Positions 60,585 to 64,000 of a stretch of 64,000 bases of DNA are shown here, one piece after another. Origin of the DNA: Gnetum montanum. Lineage: Eukaryota; Streptophyta; Gnetopsida; Gnetales; Gnetaceae. Where the stretch lies: positions 1,096,153-1,160,152 of the forward strand of contig MNCI01014407.1 of assembly GCA_015680685.1 (NCBI GenBank). Reading direction: 5' to 3'. The position numbers and the translations under genes were made by a program. The notes beneath the pieces are model-generated. The model did no database searches, had not been told where the DNA came from, and saw nothing but the letters and a program-made list of their open reading frames with translations. Position 1 is the stretch's first letter. Each line of letters begins with the position of its first letter.

Positions 60585-60659
60585 AGTTCATGTAATCACC
60601 ATCTGCACACACAAGATAGTCAGAAATGAGCAAGGATAAGTAAACCATAATGTAGTTGA

Positions 60660-62107
60660 TACCTTGCCTCGATATAGAGCGCATTGGCTAGGTTGTGGTT
60701 ATGGCAAAAACTGGGTTAGAGGTTTATCACAAATAACTACCCAAGGTGTAGGGATGATACAAGTAGTAGAATGGAAAAATAGGGTCCCCATGACTAAGAG
60801 CGAACCTCCAATAGCAATAGGGTTGAAAAGTATAGGGAACAAGAAAAATGGGAAAAATAACAATGGCGATGTCGATAAAATGGATGTCATGGATGGGGAT
60901 GAAATGAGAAAATGCTAATTGCAAGAAATGTTTTAAGGAGAAGAATTTAACAATTTCACCATAAAGGAACGTTAGTGAGTCCTCCCCAAAGCAAGCTCAT
61001 GCCCTTTATGCCCTGACAAACCCACAAACAAAAGAGTCTGTAGGCTCTAGGAATGACATATGGAAACAATGGTTAAAGACTGACCCATAAGAATTTACCA
61101 AAGAATAACAATGCATCAACTAGGAAATAGACTAATCATAAAATCGATAATGAGGTGGAAAATGGAAAGAAATATGGAGAGTAGAAAATGGAATGAAATC
61201 CCAAGAGCAAGGCTGTGTAAAGTTCCTTGTGTATTTTATAGTTAAGGTGACTGAGTAGAACTCATTCCAAATCTAGACTCAAACCAACCACATTCAGTGA
61301 CCTCACATTAATACACTTGGCCAATCCATTCCCTTGAAGCAACAACAATGCATACCCAAAGAGTCACCACCATTCCAAGGAGAGTGAGATGGAGAAGTAG
61401 GAAGCAAGAAAGGGCCTTAGTTAGACGAAACCTTTAGGCATGGGTAACATGTCTTTCTAGTGCCATAACCAGTGCTTATAGCCTAGATTTTTTTATTATG
61501 TCTAAGGGGTGTGTGCTTTGAATTCTCACTATTTTTTTTTGTGAGAACCCCACCATGCAAAGACTTATTTGATTTATTCAACTTCCTAATGTTTGGTTAT
61601 CAACGGAATGGTGGAGAACCCATGAAAAATATCCAAGTACCCAAGAGAATAGCCAGCACACGTGCATCGAATCCCCTTGAAGTCACACCCTTTTCAACCA
61701 TTGAATCCTTCCTTGGTTTGAAGAATACGAAGCCACCAATTCATTAATATGTTTATTTAGAAAAGGGGACTGTACAGTTCCAAAACCAAGGAAGACCATA
61801 GAGTTGAACAGAGAAATGGATGGTGTGGACTCATTGCTTGTTTTTTCAAAAGAACCATATCATAGTATCAACATTAAAAATGAAAGGTAAAAACCTAACA
61901 TTAACAATCAACACCATTATAGTAATCAACACCATTATAGTACAATCCACCATCATGCATACTTATTGTATGACGAATGAAAGTAAATCAAATAAAGAAA
62001 TAGGAAAAAATAGGAATGATGATGTAAAAATAAAAAATAAAATTGAAAATAAATGTGTAAAAAAAATACAACAAAAGAGTTGAGGGCTTGGAATGGTTAG
62101 CATTGGT
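60660..62107 (-). other. Spacer downstream of pol, element F
   Basis: Homologous to the spacers of the other copies, for example 60660-60720 to 51217-51280, and the block around 61380-61520. No ORF is supported. Confidence 0.6.
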
Positions 62108-62129
62108 GGCCCTCTCCCCCATGACTGAG
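62108..62129 (-). other. Second polypurine tract-like site after pol, element F
   Basis: On the - strand CTCAGTCATGGGGGAGAGGGCC. Confidence 0.65.
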
Positions 62130-62134
62130 TTGGA

Positions 62135-63110
62135 AGGAGGAGATCTGAAATAACTAGTAAGGTTGTTCACCAATAGAGGTAATATTGGTACTGGTTGTTC
62201 TAAGCTCATGGAAAGGTTTATTTTGTTGGATGTTGACCAACAATTTCTTATTTGGGCTCTTAGGTTTATAAATCATCATAGCCCCTCAAGGAAAAGTTAC
62301 ATAAATAATATAAGGTCCTTCCCATAGCGTTTGAAATTTAGTGCATCGTGGAATGTGTGTGGGATTCCAGTACAAAACCTTATCTCCTGGTTGATATTTA
62401 ACTTTCCTAATTTTTAGGTCATGATGTCATTTATTGAAGGCCTTATGCAATTCGTTAGATGATAGGGTGGCTAATTGGTTCTCATCTAGCAAGTTAAGGG
62501 TCATTAACGGTTCTTTTTGTGCTAGATCAAGGTCAAGGTTGAAATCACATGCCATAGATAGTGTACGGAGTTCTACTTGAATGGGAATCATTGGAAGTTT
62601 CCTGTACACTAACTCATAGGGAGAGTATCCTATAGGGAGTTTCCATGTGAAGCGGTATGCCCAAAGAGGATTGTTCAGTTTGGTGCTCCAATCTCTCCTA
62701 TACTTGCTAATAGTTCTTGTCAATGTTTTCATAATCTCCCTATTGGTGACCTCAGCTTGACTATTCTATTGAGGGTGGTATGGAGTAGTCAATTTTTGTT
62801 TAACCCCTAAGCATTGCATCAGCTTCCAAAAAGTTGCACCTATAAAATGTGTGTCATTATCAAAAATAAGTGCATGAGGCACACCTATTTATGATTTGTT
62901 GTTGAAAAAATCGTGTAGCTGTAAATGATGTACAATCCTTAACAGCATCTACTTCTACTCATTTTTTAAAGTAGTTAACAGCAACAACGATGTAAGCTTT
63001 CCCATTGGACTCTTGTGGTGTTTGTTGTGTAACAATATAGGTGAGAATACCACTATACTAGTTTGTTTCCATGGTCAATTGATTAGTTACTACACCTGCA
63101 AAGAGGAGTT
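62135..63110 (-). pseudogene. pol: Element F integrase with internal deletion
   Basis: The C-terminal part is open at 62427-62732 (SKYRRDWSTKLNNPLWAYRF). The core is degenerate and the Glu context QAEVTN is kept. At about 63006-63015 the sequence jumps, relative to E, from the start of the core to the RNase H-integrase linker. This removes about 0.38 kb including the zinc-binding domain. Confidence 0.85.
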
Positions 63111-64000
63111 CATTAGGGAAATGATCAAAAATTGGATACCCATCCTCTTTGTTGTCCCATTGCAACTGAGATAAATGATTAGCAACTACATTCTTGGTGC
63201 CTTTACAATCAATCATTGTAAGATTGAACTCTTGTAAGATTACAAGCCATCATATGATGCGAGGGCTCACCATTGGTTTATTCATTAGGAACCTTATTAC
63301 ACTATGATCCATGTGCACAAATACCTTATAGCCCAAGACATAGTGCCTAAATTTTTCTAATGCAAACACTATAGCTATTAATTCTTTCTCTGTTGTGGTG
63401 TAGTTAAGTTGTGCACTAGAAAAACTCCTACTTGCACAATGGATGTAATAAGGATCTTTTTGGTCATCTAACTATGTAAGTACGGCTCCTAAAGCATAGT
63501 TGGACACGTCAGTCATTATGTGGAATGGTTTGGACTAGTCAGGAGCTTGTAGAATGGGTGTTTCTATGAGCTTCTGTTTTAAATTTTGGAAAGCTAGTTT
63601 GCATTTCCTGGTCCATTCAAAAGGTACATCCTTTTTCGTTAGTTCAACCAATGGTTTTGCAACCTTTGAAAAGTTCTTAATAAACCTTCTGTAGTAGCCA
63701 GTGTGTCCAAGGAATGACCGAATATCTTTTATAGTTTCAAGTTGCCGAGTAATTCCTTGGATAACTTTGATCTTTTCGAGGTCTACCTCTATCCCTATTT
63801 GCAAAATCCTATGTCCTAATACAATGCCTTCTTGGATCATTAAATAGATTTTTTGCTAGTTGAGCCTTAAATTGGTTTCTACACATCACTTTAGTACTTG
63901 CTCTAACCAATCCAAGGCTTGATCAAAGTTTGCTTCGTAAGTGGAGAAGTCATCAATGAAGGCTTCCACACTATTTCCTATCTGCTACTAGAATATGCTT
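63110..64000 (-). pseudogene. pol: Element F RNase H and part of RT (runs off window)
   Basis: RNase H blocks include TEKELIAIVFALEKFRHYVL and FVHMDHSVIRFLMNK (about 63270-63420). The open frame 63535-63840 is the RT thumb and connection (SFLGHTGYYRRFIKNFSKVA). The RT catalytic block FIDDFST is visible at about 63945-63965. Few stops are present, and those seen fit CAG-to-TAG and TGG-to-TGA changes. Confidence 0.9.

Larger units (their letters stand above)
59446..64000 (-). mobile_element. Element F: gypsy relative lacking the third ORF, continues past window
   Basis: The 3' LTR is 59446-60219 and the polypurine tract 60220-60237. A short segment with a 97-codon frame follows, then the spacer homologous to C, D and E, the second polypurine-like site (62108-62129), integrase with an internal deletion, RNase H and part of RT. 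F is inserted in the LTR of E, so it is younger than E. Confidence 0.88.

Noticed and set aside
60699-60924. Hydrophobic - strand frames suggesting membrane segments
   Set aside because: They lie in the noncoding spacer of F and are not kept in C, D or E.
1-64000. CRISPR array, tRNA, rRNA, telomere or satellite repeats
   Set aside because: No regularly spaced repeats, cloverleaf or tandem satellite were seen. Repetition is explained by LTR elements and short microsatellites.

Overview
This is a plant nuclear window made almost entirely of old, nested LTR retrotransposons. Plant origin is shown by Ty3/gypsy-type elements with a tRNA-Asp primer site of the Athila/Tat kind, elements with an initiator-Met tRNA primer site, multi-level nesting and heavy C-to-T/G-to-A decay. 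The size and age of the nest suggest a large, slowly purged genome such as a gymnosperm, but the species cannot be fixed from this sequence. No complete host gene, tRNA or rRNA was found. Most short open frames are chance shadows of decayed transposon coding DNA.

Layout. (1) 1-4459 and 4805-11181 hold two same-strand copies (A, truncated by the window edge; B, complete with a perfect TTAAC target duplication) of an LTR family with about 5.2 kb of internal DNA in which I see no protease, reverse transcriptase or integrase. (2) 11775-42755 is one nest. Host element X has about 0.9 kb LTRs, an iMet primer site and a short gag-like ORF. Inserted in it are a 1 kb solo LTR Y (11821-12829), a 13.1 kb gypsy element C (+, 13657-26770) and a 13.3 kb gypsy element D (-, 28186-41516). 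(3) 42756-47187 is the least repetitive part. It contains an assembly gap (43786-44360), a possible exon (43504-43697), an LTR-like segment and a CpG-retaining segment at 45116-45870. (4) 47188-59445 is gypsy element E (-). Its 5' LTR is interrupted by a fourth relative, F (-, 59446 to beyond the window end).

C, D, E and F are one gypsy family. Each has LTRs beginning TGATGAG and ending CATCA, a TATA box and (in the LTR examined) AATAAA, and a G-rich polypurine tract. C, D and E show a tRNA-Asp primer site, gag and pol (protease, RT, RNase H, integrase), then a long segment between pol and the 3' LTR. In C, D and E that segment holds a third ORF of about 940-965 codons, rich in coiled coil and not recognised by me. 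In F the third ORF is absent and a 97-codon frame sits at that place. Two features make this downstream segment look like a separate module. A second copy of the polypurine tract lies just after pol in all four elements. A TATA box lies about 435 bp upstream of the third ORF in C and D. This module is the best candidate here for something undescribed.

None of the copies is intact. C has lost an RT catalytic Asp, D has Lys in place of the integrase catalytic Glu, and F lacks the integrase zinc-binding domain. E keeps the visible protease, RT and DD35E integrase motifs but has other stops and lacks the internal TATA region.
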